Shown here piece after piece: positions 12,227 through 12,985 of a stretch of DNA of 12,985 nucleotides (position 1 is the stretch's first letter; every line of letters begins with the position of its first letter). The notes beneath the pieces are model-generated. The model was not told the origin of the DNA. It saw nothing but the letters and a program-made list of their open reading frames with translations, and ran no database searches. Origin of the DNA: Pseudomonadota bacterium (GTDB taxonomy: Bacteria > Desulfobacterota > Desulfovibrionia > Desulfovibrionales > Desulfovibrionaceae); contig JAEZMB010000302.1 in assembly GCA_023435825.1 (NCBI GenBank), positions 1 through 12,985 of the forward strand, written 5' to 3'. The position numbers and the translations under genes were made by a program.

Positions 12227-12985
12227 TCAAGCCATGAATACGTCCAGATCGGGCGGGAGCACGGCCCAGCCGCCGACGCTGCCCGGAGCCAGCCGGCCGA
12301 GGTCGTCGCGGCCAAGCAGCCGGGCCGGATGCACGGTCAGGGCCTCAAGCACGGCCCGGCCCGGAAGTTCCGGATGGGCGGCGAAAAGCGCCCGGGCTTC
12401 GTTCCACAAGTCGAGGTCGTCGTTGGAGGCCAGGCTGTCGGTGCCCAGGGCGAGGGGCACGCCGGCCGCGACCAGGGCCGGGGCGTCGGCGACGCCGACG
12501 CCGATGCGGGCGTTGCTGCGCGGGCACAGGCAGGCCGTGGCCCCGGACCGGGCCAGAATATCCAGATCGCCCGGGGCGAGGCAGACCACATGGACGGCCA
12601 GGGTGTCCGGCCCGAGCAGCCCCTGGCTGGCGGCCTCGGCCACGGGCGACCGGCCGGGCGGCTGCCAGCCCGCCGGAAGCAGTCGGCCGGCCAGCATGGC
12701 CGCGAATTCGCCCCGGCCGGTGGTGAACAGTTCCATTTCGCCGGCATGTTCGGCCAGATGCAGGCTGAAAGGCGCGCCGTGCTCCCGGCAGGCGGCCCGC
12801 GCCCGGCGCAGGAGCTCCGGGGCGGTGGAATACAGGGCGTGGCCGCAGACCGTGGCCGCCACGCCGTCGCCGGCCGCCTCGGCCAGCTGGGGCGTCAGGT
12901 CCAGGGACAGGCCGGCCCGGCGGCCCAGGATCTCGCGGCACACCAGCCCGGACAGGCCGGCTTCCCGCAACGCCCGGGCCACGGC
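12227..12985 (-). CDS. Amidohydrolase-family deaminase, N-terminus beyond the window
   Basis: The C-terminal 252 or so residues of a metal-dependent amidohydrolase of the cytosine/adenosine deaminase-like branch. The frame stays open to the window edge, so the start and the first metal-binding HxH motif are missing. Visible motifs are GHALYSTAPEL, SLHLAEHAGEMEL (metal His and catalytic Glu), AVHVVCL, CPRSNARIG and GTDSLASNDDLDLWNEAR (metal Asp). The GHALYS plus CPRSN plus GTDSLASN pattern recalls aminodeoxyfutalosine deaminase of the futalosine menaquinone pathway. The S-adenosylhomocysteine/methylthioadenosine deaminases and SsnA-like enzymes are alternatives. It ends in TGA at 12227-12229, about 200 bp upstream of the EAL-HDOD gene on the same strand, with that gene's promoter candidate in between. 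Confidence 0.85.
   Translation of the reverse strand, partial: AVARALREAGLSGLVCREILGRRAGLSLDLTPQLAEAAGDGVAATVCGHALYSTAPELLRRARAACREHGAPFSLHLAEHAGEMELFTTGRGEFAAMLAGRLLPAGWQPPGRSPVAEAASQGLLGPDTLAVHVVCLAPGDLDILARSGATACLCPRSNARIGVGVADAPALVAAGVPLALGTDSLASNDDLDLWNEARALFAAHPELPGRAVLEALTVHPARLLGRDDLGRLAPGSVGGWAVLPPDLDVFMA

Noticed and set aside
1..12985. CRISPR array, insertion sequence, tRNA or prophage
   Set aside because: No regularly spaced repeats of 24-40 bp, no transposase or integrase motifs, no cloverleaf and no phage genes were seen.

Overview
The window is high-GC DNA, and its coding frames show a strong preference for C or G at third positions. The gene set is an aldehyde:ferredoxin oxidoreductase (AOR) with a MoaD/ThiS-like partner, a MOSC protein, an Rrf2 regulator with cysteines, an EAL-HDOD protein and a possible futalosine-pathway amidohydrolase. 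Together with a strong sigma-54 promoter candidate, this fits a sulfate-reducing deltaproteobacterium of the Desulfovibrio / Solidesulfovibrio type. That assignment is an inference from gene content and style, not from a database match.

Layout. Positions 1-322 hold no gene I can support. Positions 323-5077 (+) form a surface-polysaccharide or protein-glycosylation cluster: a 1002-residue multi-domain glycosyltransferase, an FkbM-type methyltransferase 13 bp downstream, and a GalE/WbpP-like sugar-nucleotide epimerase. Positions 5078-6110 form a 1-kb intergenic region with much structure. On the minus strand it has a promoter, a folded lower-GC RNA of about 245 nt and an intrinsic terminator, which together look like a stand-alone non-coding RNA gene. 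On the plus strand it carries direct repeats, an AT-rich segment, a sigma-54-type promoter and a structured leader that belong to the AOR gene.

Positions 6111-7838 (+) encode AOR. Three hairpins follow, the last a canonical terminator, and then a small MoaD/ThiS-like gene (8010-8294). About 600 bp without a convincing gene follow. Next come an isochorismatase-like hydrolase (minus, 8932-9498) and a divergent MOSC-domain protein (plus, 9648-10085), which share a 149-bp control region with a small palindrome. A REP-like palindromic element separates the MOSC gene from an Rrf2 regulator (plus, 10223-10675). An EAL-HDOD protein (minus, 10781-12028) has its own sigma-70 promoter candidate. The window ends inside an amidohydrolase gene (minus, 12227 to the edge).

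How the parts relate. The first three genes plausibly act together on one glycan: sugar supply, transfer and methylation. AOR, the MoaD/ThiS-like protein and MOSC share a tungsten/molybdenum-pterin theme. AOR uses the metal-pterin cofactor, the MoaD-like fold normally carries sulfur for pterin synthesis, and MOSC domains act in molybdenum-cofactor sulfur chemistry. The most interesting material is the putative non-coding RNA, the unusually elaborate control region of AOR, and the MoaD-like protein without the C-terminal Gly-Gly that its family normally needs.
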